Shown here piece after piece: positions 27,215-36,782 of a stretch of DNA of 64,000 bases. Position 1 is the first letter of the stretch; each line of letters begins with the position of its first letter. The DNA is from Planctomycetaceae bacterium. Lineage in GTDB: Bacteria; Planctomycetota; Planctomycetia; Pirellulales; Pirellulaceae. Location of the stretch: the NCBI GenBank assembly GCA_016794985.1, contig JAEUIQ010000029.1, positions 22,591 through 86,590 of the forward strand. Direction: 5' to 3'. A program made the translations under genes and the position numbers. The notes beneath the pieces were generated by a model, which was not told the origin of the DNA, ran no database searches, and saw only the letters and a list, made by a program, of their open reading frames with translations.

Positions 27215-27220
27215 CTTGAA
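27138..27220 (+). repeat. 83-bp repeat, copy A (3' end of the Rpn gene)
   Basis: This segment matches 36985-37067 at 80 of 83 positions by eye. It covers the last ~25 codons (LDSLTDEAREKLLLELRQSF onward), the stop codon and six bases after it. Sequence before and after the block does not match. Confidence 0.9.
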
Positions 27221-27287
27221 CGGCCGGTGTGCGTTCCCGTTCAAAAAAATTGGCTTCATTGACCAGGTACACAGTGTTGAGACATAC

Positions 27288-30200
27288 CTAATCTTCCTTT
27301 CTGGTTGGAGGTTGTAGCCTGTCAATTAGCTCCTTAAACTCTGGTTCCCCGAGTAGTGGTTGCAAGTCTTGTTCGTTCTGAAGTTGATCCCTGCGGTCGA
27401 ACCCAAGTTGAATGGCACGTTTTAGCGATTGGCGAGCTAGAGACTTGAATTCCTCGGCTCGGTCCGGGACCTTCGTACTGGCTGCTGTGTAGACTTTGCT
27501 TAGGCCGATGTAGTGATACTTACTTAACTCCGACTCTTGAGAAAGAGCGTTTGTCTTGCTAAGTCCGTCTTCGATTTGCCCTGCTCCCAATAAAGAATAG
27601 GCCTGTTGAATTCTGAACTCGGTGCGATCGTTGTCGCGACAGAATTTCAAAGCTTGCTCCCAATCGGATGCGGCTTCGGCAAATCGCTGCTTCTTATTTA
27701 GCAATTCTGCTCGCGCTTGGTAACCCACAGCAAGCTGAATCTGGACGGGCGTATGCGTCGTATCTCGCTCGTAGGTTCTCAACAGTGTTTCGATGGACCG
27801 ATTCAGTGACTCCAGGGAATCATCGGCCAAGCCTTGATCGTATTGCAGTTCCGCGCGGATTCGAAAACCAAGACCTAGCCCCGAATGATACTTCAGGACC
27901 GAATCGTTTTTCTGTGTCAAGCGGTTAAACACGTCGATCGATTGGTTGATGCAGGCCGTGGCTTCATCCAACCGCTTCAGATATCGCAGGGTATTGGCCT
28001 GATTGCGAAGTGTTCGGGCTAATTCGTAAGAGTAGTTTTCGATGGACGGAAATTCTTCGACCAAATCCTGCTGGATTCCGACGGCTTTCTCCAGGTAGAC
28101 AATGCTCGCTTCGTCTTGTTGATAATCGGAAAGTGTGACACCAAATTCGCTGTTCAATCTAGCCAGCTCAAATGCTCTCTTCTTGTCATTGGGAACTTGG
28201 GCTACTAACCATTCGAACTCGGCAATCGCTTGCTGATAATACTTTGTGGTTTGGTCCCGTTGATTCTGGCGAAAGGCCACCGTTGCCAGGCTCCATAAAC
28301 AACCAGCTTTGGATTCGCGTAGTGCTTCGTTTTCTGGGTCACTTTCACTCATTTCTTGTTGAATTTCCAGAGCCTTGGAGTAAGCCGCGAAACTGTCATC
28401 CAACTGCCCCAGATCTCGTTGGACATTGCCGACACTAATTAGAGACTTAGCCAGTCGGTTTCGCGAGTCAGAGTCAGCTTGGTCCGCATTGTCGATCGAG
28501 GTAAACAGATCGACAGCGTTTTGAAAATTGACAGCGGCATCAGTTCGCCGCCCGTTCTCTCTGAGGCTGCCTCCTAGGTTTTGGTAGCTGATGGCTAGTC
28601 GCTTGCGAAAATCTCGGTCATTGGGATGACTGTCATACAGGTCTTTCCAAATGTCTACCGCTTGCTGATCGCTTGCGACGGCTTGCTGGATCATTCCCAA
28701 GCGAAATTGAATGATCGCGAGATTGCTGGCCCCTTGGGCGCGCATCTTGCGAGCTTCGATCGTATCGCCCTTGGAGGTCGCAAACGATTCCCACTGTTTC
28801 ATTGCATCGAGCAAGACCTTGCGCTCGACCTCGTTAATCTCAGTTCGACTTCCCAGCAAATCCTCCATTAAATTGGAAGTAAAAGATTGCAGGGCATCGA
28901 GCGCTTGTTGATTGGCCGCCTGCGCGAGCCTCCGCTGACGAGTTTCTTCGATTCTGGCATTTTCGGCTTCCTCGGCTTTTCCCACGGCACGGATTCGCTG
29001 CCGATTGGCCTCGAACATCCCCAAACTAGTCCCCAAGATGCCGCCAAGAAGTGACACGCTGACCAAACTCGTGGCAATCACAAGTCCTTTGTTCCGACGA
29101 ACAAATTTCGATAGCCGATAGGCGGTAGATGCTGGTCTAGCTTCGACGGTTTCCCCGGCCAAAAACCGCTGGATATCGCGGCCCAAGCCATTGGCCGTTT
29201 CGTAACGTCGGTCACGACTCTTCTCCAGACACTTCATGACCACCCAATCGAGTTCACCCTTAAGCAAGGCTGTCAGCTTGCGCGGGTCAATTTTTCGAGT
29301 GGCTGCCAAGGAAGGCAATGCCTCGTTGGTCGACAGTCGCGTGCTGGGCTTGGACGGTTCGTCTTCCTTAATCACGCGAATCATCTCACCGATTCCTGCC
29401 GCTCTAAGCCGTTTTCGATCAATCGGTCGCAAACCGGTGAGCAATTCATAGAGCACGACGCCCAGCGAGTAGATGTCCGCGCGTGTGTCGATATCAACTC
29501 CGGAGTATCCCGCTTGTTCGGGGGACATGTACTCGAGTGTTCCAATCACCGCACCGAGTTCCGTTGCGAGCGATTCATCGAGGAGGCTATCTCCAATTGC
29601 TTTCGCAACGCCGAAGTCAATCACCTTTGGAATCGGACGGCCGTCGATCGAAGTGACCAAAATGTTGGCCGGTTTCAAGTCGCGATGCACGATCCCTTTT
29701 TGATGGGCATGTTGGATAGCATTGCATATAAGGACAAATAGTTCCAACCGTTCATTGGTCGTTAGCTTGGCTTCGTCAGCAAACTTGGTCAGCGGCAAGC
29801 CGTTGACCAATTCCATTATAAAGAATGGTTGCCCGGTTGGAGTAACACCCGCGTCAAGGACTTTGGCGATGTTAGGATGATCCATCATAGCCAGCGCCTG
29901 CCGTTCATTCTCGAAGCGAGTGATGACGGCTTTGGTGTCCATGCCCGCTTTGATAATCTTGATCGCTACCTCTCGACGGATGGGTTCGACTTGTTCGGCT
30001 CGCCACACCGATCCCATGCCTCCTGAACCGATCTCCTCGATAAGCCGGTAGGGTCCATACGATTGCTGGATTTCGAACGCTGAAGACGCTGCGGTTGTTG
30101 GATTGCCGGAGAATTCTTGAGTGACGGCCTGTTCATCCAGTGCTGCTGGCGTCACCACGGTCACCAAGCCCGTTCGAGCCAAGACTTTTTCCAGCGACAA

Positions 30201-30335
30201 TATCCGCTGGATGGCTGCGATTTTTACGAGGTCACCTTGGTACACCCGCTCCAAATATTCTTGACGCTCGTTTGCATCTTCGATTTGCAAGACACTAATG
30301 AGGATTTCGGTTTCATTCATGTTGGCTCGCGACAT
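27288..30335 (-). CDS. Membrane-bound Ser/Thr protein kinase with C-terminal TPRs
   Basis: A planctomycete PknB-type kinase. From ATG 30335 (MSRANMNETEILISVLQ) the order is: N-terminal helical segment (~1-90), kinase domain with G-loop GSGGMG (~103-108), VAIK Lys126, HRDLKPAN at 217-224, DFG at 240-242 and SPEQA, then one TM helix at ~418-438 (GLVIATSLVSVSLLGGILGTSLG) and a ~575-residue outer TPR-rich region (DQQAVDIWKDLYDSHPNDRD, FAAYSKALEIQQEMSESDPE). All catalytic residues are present. The frame opens at GTG 30395, but the ATG at 30335 or 30320 is more likely. It comes last after the 685-residue anchored protein on the same strand. Target unknown. Confidence 0.9.
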   Translation of the reverse strand: MSRANMNETEILISVLQIEDANERQEYLERVYQGDLVKIAAIQRILSLEKVLARTGLVTVVTPAALDEQAVTQEFSGNPTTAASSAFEIQQSYGPYRLIEEIGSGGMGSVWRAEQVEPIRREVAIKIIKAGMDTKAVITRFENERQALAMMDHPNIAKVLDAGVTPTGQPFFIMELVNGLPLTKFADEAKLTTNERLELFVLICNAIQHAHQKGIVHRDLKPANILVTSIDGRPIPKVIDFGVAKAIGDSLLDESLATELGAVIGTLEYMSPEQAGYSGVDIDTRADIYSLGVVLYELLTGLRPIDRKRLRAAGIGEMIRVIKEDEPSKPSTRLSTNEALPSLAATRKIDPRKLTALLKGELDWVVMKCLEKSRDRRYETANGLGRDIQRFLAGETVEARPASTAYRLSKFVRRNKGLVIATSLVSVSLLGGILGTSLGMFEANRQRIRAVGKAEEAENARIEETRQRRLAQAANQQALDALQSFTSNLMEDLLGSRTEINEVERKVLLDAMKQWESFATSKGDTIEARKMRAQGASNLAIIQFRLGMIQQAVASDQQAVDIWKDLYDSHPNDRDFRKRLAISYQNLGGSLRENGRRTDAAVNFQNAVDLFTSIDNADQADSDSRNRLAKSLISVGNVQRDLGQLDDSFAAYSKALEIQQEMSESDPENEALRESKAGCLWSLATVAFRQNQRDQTTKYYQQAIAEFEWLVAQVPNDKKRAFELARLNSEFGVTLSDYQQDEASIVYLEKAVGIQQDLVEEFPSIENYSYELARTLRNQANTLRYLKRLDEATACINQSIDVFNRLTQKNDSVLKYHSGLGLGFRIRAELQYDQGLADDSLESLNRSIETLLRTYERDTTHTPVQIQLAVGYQARAELLNKKQRFAEAASDWEQALKFCRDNDRTEFRIQQAYSLLGAGQIEDGLSKTNALSQESELSKYHYIGLSKVYTAASTKVPDRAEEFKSLARQSLKRAIQLGFDRRDQLQNEQDLQPLLGEPEFKELIDRLQPPTRKED

Positions 30336-30463
30336 TGACTTCGGGGTGTCGAACCCTAGTCCGCCGCTGGCTGCTTCTTGCAGCAACGATGGCACTGGTT
30401 TCGCACCTATTGTAGGTTAATGCAACCGAGCATTCCACCCGAACGGTTCCCTGTCCCTGTGGC

Positions 30464-32521
30464 TCATTCGTCTGCTGTGTCTGAATCGGCGGCAATCGGC
30501 CGAGATTCCCGTTCAAGTCGCCGCAAATCGGGCAAGAATTTTAAGTAAAACCCGGCGACATGCTGGATGGTGTCCACGCGGAACCATTGCCGAGTATGCT
30601 TGAAGCGAATCCCTCCCAAGCTCATTTCGGGATTTGGTACCGCGTAGACCGACTCGGGCGTGTTGGCCAAATGCAACGTCGCCCATGCCAGTTTCTTGAG
30701 CGCCGAGAGGAATCGTTCGCTCCTCGCTGAATCCCCCACTTTGACGGCCAACTGATAGCCTGCTAAGAGCCCTTCTGCCCGAGCGCCATCCGCAAAGGGA
30801 AAGTCACCGTATTCGTAGTAAAACGAGCCGCAGTAGTCGAAGTAAAGAGCGTCTGTCTCGTGATACATGTGAGACACCATCTGCTCCGCATCCTCGAAAA
30901 CAAAGTCCCTCGCTCCGTCCCAGCGTAACTCAGGCACATCCCACAGATCATTGATTGCCATCATCAACCAGGAATCCGACGGCAATTCGGCGAACTGATC
31001 GGGATACAATTGTGGTCGTTCTTCAATTAGAAAGCGAAGTGCCGATTTGATTTTCGTTTGCATAACCACCTTCTCTGCGGGACTGGCCGAGTTCTTGTAG
31101 TATGCCACCAAACCGCAAAGTGCTTCGCCGGGATAAAAGAAGGAAAACAGTTCGCGGTTCCGCTCCCGGTCCACTCGCTTATCGAGATAGACATGGTAGT
31201 AGATAAATTCGCCATCGTCCTGGATTTCCGACAACAGGTGAGTGACCAGCAAGCGTTCGATTTCTGCAAACGAGTTATCACCAGACAATCGCCGATATTC
31301 TGACAGAACGTACAAATAAATTCCGCTGCCGCCTAACTTGCCTTTGCGATTGTAGTACACATAAGCTGCCGGATTGCCGGCGTTCGTTTCATAACGAACC
31401 AAATGTTGTGACAAGTACTCGTGAGCCTTTTTTACGGCGGTCAATCGGCTGCGATCTCCGGTCTCCATAAAGTCCAGCAGCAATAACAGTGCTCCACCGC
31501 TGTGTCGCAGATCATTGTAGTAAGGATTGTTGACCACATCGCGATCCGGATGTTGATGATCCTTGTAAGAGTCGCTCGCCGCGTCGTAGTAGTATCGGAA
31601 GCGACCGTCCGGTAGTTGGGTGCGAACCAAAAAGTCGGAGCCGGCCAACGCCGTAGACCGCAATTGATCAGAGCGGAACGGCGGCTGGATCGGATGCCCA
31701 CGAAACAGTCGCAACCATCGATCCTCATAGCTGATATAACTTTGCGATCGAAACCGACTCAGATGGATCACGGATTGCCGAGGCGAGGGAAACGATCGCT
31801 CGACCACGGCCAGCAACTGGTCGATGGTCAAGAGCGATTCGATGTAGGCGTCGCCGGGCAAGAAGTAAACGGTCTTTTTGCCATCGCTGGCCATGATGCC
31901 ATCTACGCCCATTTCAAACCGCGTTTCGTCAGTCGACGTTTGTGATAGTTGTCGTACCTTGACGGGCAGTGGTTCATGGCTGATGAAGTCGAGCTGCAAT
32001 CGTGCTTTGGCAGGGTCGGCCAGTGTAAATTTGGCGAGACGTGGATGCTTGGCGGACCGCGTGACAACATTGTGGATATCGCCCCATCCGTCATCGCGAG
32101 TCGAAACAGCTTTGAACGAACTGTGGCCCGGTTGGTAGACCTTTAGCACAAATCCGAAGTACTGTTGTGGAAAAGAGCTGACGCGATACGCCGCCTCCAA
32201 AGCTGAGCCAGTCCGTGGTATTTGCTGGCCCGATTGCAAGACTCGGCGCAGCTCCCGCAAAAACTTCTGATCGGTTTCCTGATGGGCCTGTTCGGCGATA
32301 GACATGTGCTGTTCCCTACTCGGCTCGCTGTCGCTTCGTTCTTGGCCGCGAACGGATCGGTCCATAGGTTCCTCCACGTTTGGTGTGGTCTGATTTTGTC
32401 GATCCACACGCATCGATTTCGCACCGTCGACAGTCTGGCGATTAAATAACCCACGTCCCCAAACACCAACTCCAATGAAAGTCAAGGCGATCAAAGCCAA
32501 CGTGATTTGTGTAGTTTTCAT
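30464..32521 (-). CDS. Membrane-anchored protein of unknown function with a toroid-like C-terminal half
   Basis: I do not recognise a named family. An N-terminal hydrophobic helix (TLALIALTFIGVGVWG) anchors or exports the 685-residue protein. Residues ~80-280 form a mixed domain (QYFGFVLKVYQPGHSSF, DGWGDIHNVVTR, KTVYFLPGDAYIESLL). Residues ~290-650 are helical with aromatic-rich segments (LPDGRFRYYYDAASDSY, GGALLLLLDFMETGDRS, GSGIYLYVLSEYRRLSGD, HVAGFYLKFLPDLRRL), like an (alpha/alpha) toroid of glycosidase/lyase type. The start ATG overlaps the stop of the upstream HTTM gene (ATGA), so the two are translationally coupled. The partner suggests a role in a membrane-linked modification; this is inference. 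Confidence 0.75.
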   Translation of the reverse strand: MKTTQITLALIALTFIGVGVWGRGLFNRQTVDGAKSMRVDRQNQTTPNVEEPMDRSVRGQERSDSEPSREQHMSIAEQAHQETDQKFLRELRRVLQSGQQIPRTGSALEAAYRVSSFPQQYFGFVLKVYQPGHSSFKAVSTRDDGWGDIHNVVTRSAKHPRLAKFTLADPAKARLQLDFISHEPLPVKVRQLSQTSTDETRFEMGVDGIMASDGKKTVYFLPGDAYIESLLTIDQLLAVVERSFPSPRQSVIHLSRFRSQSYISYEDRWLRLFRGHPIQPPFRSDQLRSTALAGSDFLVRTQLPDGRFRYYYDAASDSYKDHQHPDRDVVNNPYYNDLRHSGGALLLLLDFMETGDRSRLTAVKKAHEYLSQHLVRYETNAGNPAAYVYYNRKGKLGGSGIYLYVLSEYRRLSGDNSFAEIERLLVTHLLSEIQDDGEFIYYHVYLDKRVDRERNRELFSFFYPGEALCGLVAYYKNSASPAEKVVMQTKIKSALRFLIEERPQLYPDQFAELPSDSWLMMAINDLWDVPELRWDGARDFVFEDAEQMVSHMYHETDALYFDYCGSFYYEYGDFPFADGARAEGLLAGYQLAVKVGDSARSERFLSALKKLAWATLHLANTPESVYAVPNPEMSLGGIRFKHTRQWFRVDTIQHVAGFYLKFLPDLRRLERESRPIAADSDTADE

Positions 32522-34101
32522 GGCGACTCCTGTGGTGTTGGTTTAGCGAGATAGGTGTGCACCAATCGACGATTCAAAGTCGATTGATTTTCCGGTAAAG
32601 TTCGCTCAACGAAGAAATAGATATCCAGGCGTTCGATCTGTTGGGCCGCAGAATGCGTGTTGTTCCATTCCTTCACTGCGTACTCGGCGAATGAGGCACG
32701 AAGGGCTTTGGGATGGCCTCGTGACACAAGCTTCATCAGGAATTTTCGCCACCGAAAATTCGGAAACATCCCTGCGATGTCGTTTGGCTTGTCCCAGTTC
32801 ACTTCGGCTCCACCTCGGAACAAATCCACTTCGCGACCATCCGCCGTTTTCGCAACCATCACATACCAACCATCAAAGTCCGAAGGCTCGGGCGCGTACA
32901 TGCCCCATCGTTGATCCAATCGCATGACATAGCCAATCGTTCGCCATGATGACGGCAGTCCCCACTGGGTATGTAGCGTGCCTACGTTCCACCAAACGAC
33001 GTAGACCGTGAACGCCAACACGATGACGTGACCAATCAACGAGCTGAAAGTAGTTGAGCGTCTCTGGATCAAAGGTTGATTCGCGCCGCGAACCGCGTCA
33101 TTCCGTCCAACGGATTGGAATCCCAGCGACTGGACCAACAAGAATCCCGAGCGGCTGCAGGTTTTAGGCACGACCATCCAAAAGGCCGCCGGCAAGAACG
33201 GAAGTAGCGCCACAAGGTTGACCCACGGAAAGATGCCGATGCGGATCGTGCTGATGATTCCCACATGCAAACTGGCCAGCAACACGATGGCCACCATGCG
33301 GGAGACTTTCGGAACGGGTATGCCCAGCAACAGCAGCGGAGCAAGATACTCCAAGACCATCGTGGCATGGGTCAAGAACTGCAAGAGATCAGGGTACGCT
33401 AACAACTGTTGCGACCATGGGTAGTTCATGTGTTCGAGACGAAGCGCAAAATACAAGGCTTGGCCGTTGTGCCATGCATCGCCCGTCTTCATCAGGGCAG
33501 TGATAAAATACATTCCAGCGACTTGCAGAAACAACGCGCCCACGGCTGGCGAACACGCCGAGGACGGGATCGATAACTCATCCTCAGAGCCCGGATCGCG
33601 TGTGGTCTGCGGCATCCACTGGGCCAACCAGCCCCACGGCAGGAAGATCGCCCAAAACAACAACATTCGCAGCAGCGAATCTCCTAGGGAGAGTACTTGC
33701 GGATTTCGTGTATGCAACGAGCCGATCAGAACAAACGCCATAACAAGTGATAGTCGCGTTCTATACCCCAACATGATGCCTAGGCCACTTGTTGCCAGTG
33801 TCAGCAACGTCAAATAGGCCAACCAAGGATCATCGGACGCCAAGTTCAAGCACAGCGGGTATCGCGAGCCAAATTCTTGCAGCCACAAATCGCGAGGTAG
33901 AACTCCTTGTGCGGTGTAAAATGCCATCACATCACCGACTCGAGACAACGCATCCCAAATCAAAATCAAGCCCAGCCCGATTCGAAACGCCAGCAGCGAA
34001 CGCCAATCGATTCCAACTTGATTTACAAATTGGTTGAAGTATCGCCAAGACAGTCCGTGGGAAGCTTGGATGGGCGCAGCCGCGACAGACGAAGTTGCCA
34101 T
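32518..34101 (-). CDS. HTTM-domain (vitamin K gamma-carboxylase-like) membrane protein
   Basis: A 527-residue protein with several TM helices. The segment DWRSLLAFRIGLGLILIWDAL, then GYRTRLSLVMAFVLIGSLHTRNPQVLSLGDSLLR and WHNGQALYFALRLEH and MVLEYLAPLLLLGIP, is the HTTM pattern shared with vitamin K-dependent gamma-carboxylase. A soluble C-terminal part (WGMYAPEPSDFDGWYVMVAKTADGREVDL) follows. Bacterial HTTM proteins mostly have unknown substrates. Start ATG 34101 has GGGAG 7 bases upstream; the frame reaches TTG 34131. Its stop overlaps the start of the 685-residue protein by ATGA, and the kinase follows, so this is the first gene of a three-gene unit. Confidence 0.82.
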   Translation of the reverse strand: MATSSVAAAPIQASHGLSWRYFNQFVNQVGIDWRSLLAFRIGLGLILIWDALSRVGDVMAFYTAQGVLPRDLWLQEFGSRYPLCLNLASDDPWLAYLTLLTLATSGLGIMLGYRTRLSLVMAFVLIGSLHTRNPQVLSLGDSLLRMLLFWAIFLPWGWLAQWMPQTTRDPGSEDELSIPSSACSPAVGALFLQVAGMYFITALMKTGDAWHNGQALYFALRLEHMNYPWSQQLLAYPDLLQFLTHATMVLEYLAPLLLLGIPVPKVSRMVAIVLLASLHVGIISTIRIGIFPWVNLVALLPFLPAAFWMVVPKTCSRSGFLLVQSLGFQSVGRNDAVRGANQPLIQRRSTTFSSLIGHVIVLAFTVYVVWWNVGTLHTQWGLPSSWRTIGYVMRLDQRWGMYAPEPSDFDGWYVMVAKTADGREVDLFRGGAEVNWDKPNDIAGMFPNFRWRKFLMKLVSRGHPKALRASFAEYAVKEWNNTHSAAQQIERLDIYFFVERTLPENQSTLNRRLVHTYLAKPTPQESP

Positions 34102-34241
34102 CGAACGCTCCCGAGGCGCGAAAGTTAACAAAAGAAGTGCGTCAGCCTAGATGCAAGCAAGGTCCGCAGACGAGGCATGCCAAGGACGACAGCCTCGCTT
34201 ACCAATCGACGCAGTGATCTCGCTCGTTCCGCTACGTCTAA

Positions 34242-35927
34242 TTAGACCGTCATTCGCAGCTGCGTTTCAGGCAATGGAGCACCCAAGCGGATGCCTCTCT
34301 GGTTTTGTTCCAGAATGGGAAGTTGATTCAAGTCGCCGTCAATATCCAGGTCCAAATCCAGGTCCAAGTCCAGGTCCATATCCAGGTCCATATCCAGGTC
34401 CATATCCAGGTCCATGTCTAAGTCCATATCAGCGTCCGCATCGGCATCGGCATCCGCATCGGCATCCGCATCGGCATCCGCATCCGCATCCGCATCGGCA
34501 TCCGCGTCCGCATCGGCATCAGCGTCCGCATCGGCATCCGCATCGGCATCCGCATCCGCGTCCGCATCCGCATCGGCATCCGCGTCCGCATCGGCATCAG
34601 CGTCCGCGTCCGCATCGGCATCAGCGTCCGCATCCGCATCTGCATCCATGTCGGCGTCCGCATCAGCATCGGCATCCATGTCCGCATCCGCATCCGCATC
34701 CGCATCGGCATCGGCATCCGCATCGGCATCCGCGTCCATGTCCGCATCGGCATCGGCATCGGCATCGGCATCGGCATCAGCGTCCGCATCTGCATCCGCA
34801 TCCGCATCCGCATCTGCATCAGCATCCATGTCCGCATCGGCATCTGCATCGGCATCGGCATCAGCGTCCGCATCGGCATCTGCATCTGCATCCGCATCGG
34901 CATCGGCATCCATGTCGGCATCCGCATCAGCGTCCGCATCTGCATCTGCATCTGCATCTGCATCCGCGTCCATGTCCGCATCCGCATCTGCATCCGCATC
35001 TGCATCCGCATCGGCATCAGCATCCGAGTCGGAATCAGCGTCCCCGTTTTCTCTCCTGGGCGGTTTCACAACAGGAGGATTAGTCCGGCCATCGCCTCTA
35101 TCACGACTTCCGCCGCTACTGCTGCCACTGCCACTGCTGCTACTACTACTACTACTGCTACTGCTGCTGCTACCTGAACTCCCACCACTCGAGCGACCAC
35201 CGCCAGACACTCCGCGACCCGGTCTTGTGCGGCCGGGGTTGCCCGCAATGTTGTTCGTTGAGCCGCCTTTTGAATTGCCAACGGAGGCGACGGGTATCAT
35301 GTTCAAGACAAAGCGGTTGCTCGTGTATTGCAACTGATAGTGACCTGGCTTGTCCAGCATCACGGCGACCCATCCCAAGGCTTCATTGCCACTCCAATAT
35401 TCGACTCGAAATGGCGTTTGCGTCATGGACAGCGAGAGGCTCTTGTTGGGCTGGATTTCCAACTCTTTTCCCTTGGAGTTCTTGATCTTGGCAGGTCGAT
35501 TGACCGCGTTCGATATTCGGATCAGTTCCGACTTGGCGGTTGGTTCGCCGGTCGGCTTTCTCGGGGCCACCGGCGTGATCACCAGGGTTTCGTTCTTCGT
35601 TTCGACCTTGTAGTTTCCCGCTTTGGCGAATTCGGCCTTGACCCAATCGGCCGCTGGTGCGGTCGACAACTCGAGTGTCAGCGGCAAAGTTTTGGCGGTA
35701 AAGGTCATCGACTTTCTCGGAGCAATCTCCAGGACTTTCCCTTCCAGTCGCCGAACTTTCAACGTCGAAGTCCCTGCATTGGTCAATTGAACTTTTGTCG
35801 CGGTCGCAGAAGTTTTTGCTGTCGCCTTTGCTGTGGCGGAAGATTGGGCACCGGCCATGCCGCTCTGATGGTGCAGCAGTACCCCAAGGACGACCATCAA
35901 GACCAAACGAACGAAGGGAGACAACAT
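34242..35927 (-). CDS. Secreted, extremely acidic Asp-Ala repeat protein
   Basis: Start ATG 35927 has GAAGG 7 bases upstream and a signal peptide ([20 protein letters not shown]). Residues ~40-120 and ~125-205 look like two copies of one beta-rich unit ([15 protein letters not shown]... GNYKVET and [15 protein letters not shown]... GHYQLQY). A Gly/Arg/Ser linker with a 13-Ser run follows, then from about residue 295 some 235 residues of alternating Asp-Ala, broken by Asp-Met and ending in a DLDMDL section. The tail is [16 protein letters not shown]. Alternating Asp suggests multivalent cation binding or a surface spacer; no family is recognised. It is divergent from the ECF sigma factor gene. 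Confidence 0.75.
   Translation of the reverse strand: MLSPFVRLVLMVVLGVLLHHQSGMAGAQSSATAKATAKTSATATKVQLTNAGTSTLKVRRLEGKVLEIAPRKSMTFTAKTLPLTLELSTAPAADWVKAEFAKAGNYKVETKNETLVITPVAPRKPTGEPTAKSELIRISNAVNRPAKIKNSKGKELEIQPNKSLSLSMTQTPFRVEYWSGNEALGWVAVMLDKPGHYQLQYTSNRFVLNMIPVASVGNSKGGSTNNIAGNPGRTRPGRGVSGGGRSSGGSSGSSSSSSSSSSSSSGSGSSSGGSRDRGDGRTNPPVVKPPRRENGDADSDSDADADADADADADADADMDADADADADADADADADADMDADADADADADADADADADADADADADMDADADADADADADADADADADADADADADMDADADADADADADADADADMDADADADADMDADADADADADADADADADADADADADADADADADADADADADADADADADADADADADADADADADADADADMDLDMDLDMDLDMDLDMDLDLDLDLDLDIDGDLNQLPILEQNQRGIRLGAPLPETQLRMTV
34324..35040 (-). repeat. Degenerate hexanucleotide repeat coding for (Asp-Ala)n and (Asp-Leu/Met)n
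   Basis: On the coding strand the units are GATGCC, GATGCG, GATGCA, GACGCT, GACGCG and, at the 3' end, GACCTG/GATATG. All three forward frames across it are also open (Ala-Ser, His-Pro/His-Arg rich), a pure by-product of the repeat. Synonymous third-base variation is mixed along the array, so selection or old divergence has kept the protein pattern. Confidence 0.95.
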
Positions 35928-36099
35928 AAGCGAACCTTCATATTCAACGATTGCCATGGACCATTCACCCCCACGGTGGATGTATTGAGGGACGCGACGC
36001 CGCAACCGTCCTTCAATTCTCCAGAACGATGGCGTCTGACACGAAACGGCGAATTTCTGAAAATATCTGGCCTGGAGTCACGGAGTTTTGCTGACGTGA

Positions 36100-36105
36100 T
36101 ATAAT
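36100..36105 (+). promoter_or_regulatory. Possible -10 box of the sigma-factor gene
   Basis: TATAAT lies 47-52 bases before the ATG at 36152 in the divergent intergenic region. No good -35 at 16-18 bases was seen. Confidence 0.3.
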
Positions 36106-36151
36106 CGCCGCGGCATTCAAGCACATGTTTCACCGAAAAGAAGGACATGCG

Positions 36152-36751
36152 ATGACGGGCGATCACTCGTTTCCGGAGACTTTCGGAGCGGTGACGTCAC
36201 TAACGTTGATCAATTTGGCCAAATCGGCCGACCCGACCGCTTGGGAGATTTTGTTCCGCCTGTACTCGCCGTTGATTCGCTATTGGCTCCGGAAGTCTCG
36301 TATCTCGCCGGTAGAGGAGGACGATTTGGTTCAAGAGGTCTTTCGCTCGATGCATTCGGGCCTCGCTCGTTTCGAGAAAAAATCGGCAACCGATTCCTTT
36401 CGAGCCTGGATGCGGACCATCACCCAGAACAAGATTCGAGATTACTTAAAGACGCAGGCCAATAAACCGCTGGCGACCGGTGGAACGACTGCCTGGCGGT
36501 TCGTGCAAGATGTACCGGACCCCGACTTGTCGGACGAGCTGCCCGAATCATCAGAGGACCGGCTGGTCATCCATGAGGCCTTAGAAATCATTCGTCGCGA
36601 AATTCAGCCTCAGACCTTTCAAGCGTTCTGGCTCGCTACCGTTGACGGGATCACACCAAGCCAGGTGGCTGAAGAACTAGGCATCCCCCTCAACTCGGTC
36701 TACCAAGCCAAATCTCGAGTCCTCCGCCGCCTGCGGGATCTCTTGGAGTAA
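36152..36751 (+). CDS. ECF-type RNA polymerase sigma factor
   Basis: A 199-residue sigma-70 family protein. Region 2 is seen in PTAWEILFRLYSPLIRYWLRK, EEDDLVQEVFRSMHSGLARFEK and DSFRAWMRTITQNKIRDYLK. After a linker, region 4 has PQTFQAFWLATVDGITPSQVAEELGIPLNSVYQAKSRVLRRLRDLL, the helix-turn-helix for the -35 element. This is the planctomycete class often placed next to a Ser/Thr kinase; here the next gene is a broken chimera and the nearest kinase is ~6 kb away on the other strand. Start ATG 36152 has GAAGGA 6 bases upstream; ATG 36125 is also in frame. No anti-sigma gene is visible next to it. Confidence 0.9.
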   Translation: MTGDHSFPETFGAVTSLTLINLAKSADPTAWEILFRLYSPLIRYWLRKSRISPVEEDDLVQEVFRSMHSGLARFEKKSATDSFRAWMRTITQNKIRDYLKTQANKPLATGGTTAWRFVQDVPDPDLSDELPESSEDRLVIHEALEIIRREIQPQTFQAFWLATVDGITPSQVAEELGIPLNSVYQAKSRVLRRLRDLLE

Positions 36752-36782
36752 AGGCAGATTTTCCCAACACCAAGGAATCACG

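Noticed and set aside
34324..35040. Regular short repeats suggesting a CRISPR or satellite array
   Set aside because: There are no spacers; units are 6-bp codon pairs inside one reading frame.
34414..35337. Plus-strand open frame with long Ala-Ser repeat, and the overlapping His-Pro/His-Arg frame at 34151-35083
   Set aside because: Both are antisense readings of the hexanucleotide array. The minus-strand frame has the ribosome binding site, signal peptide and non-repeat domains.
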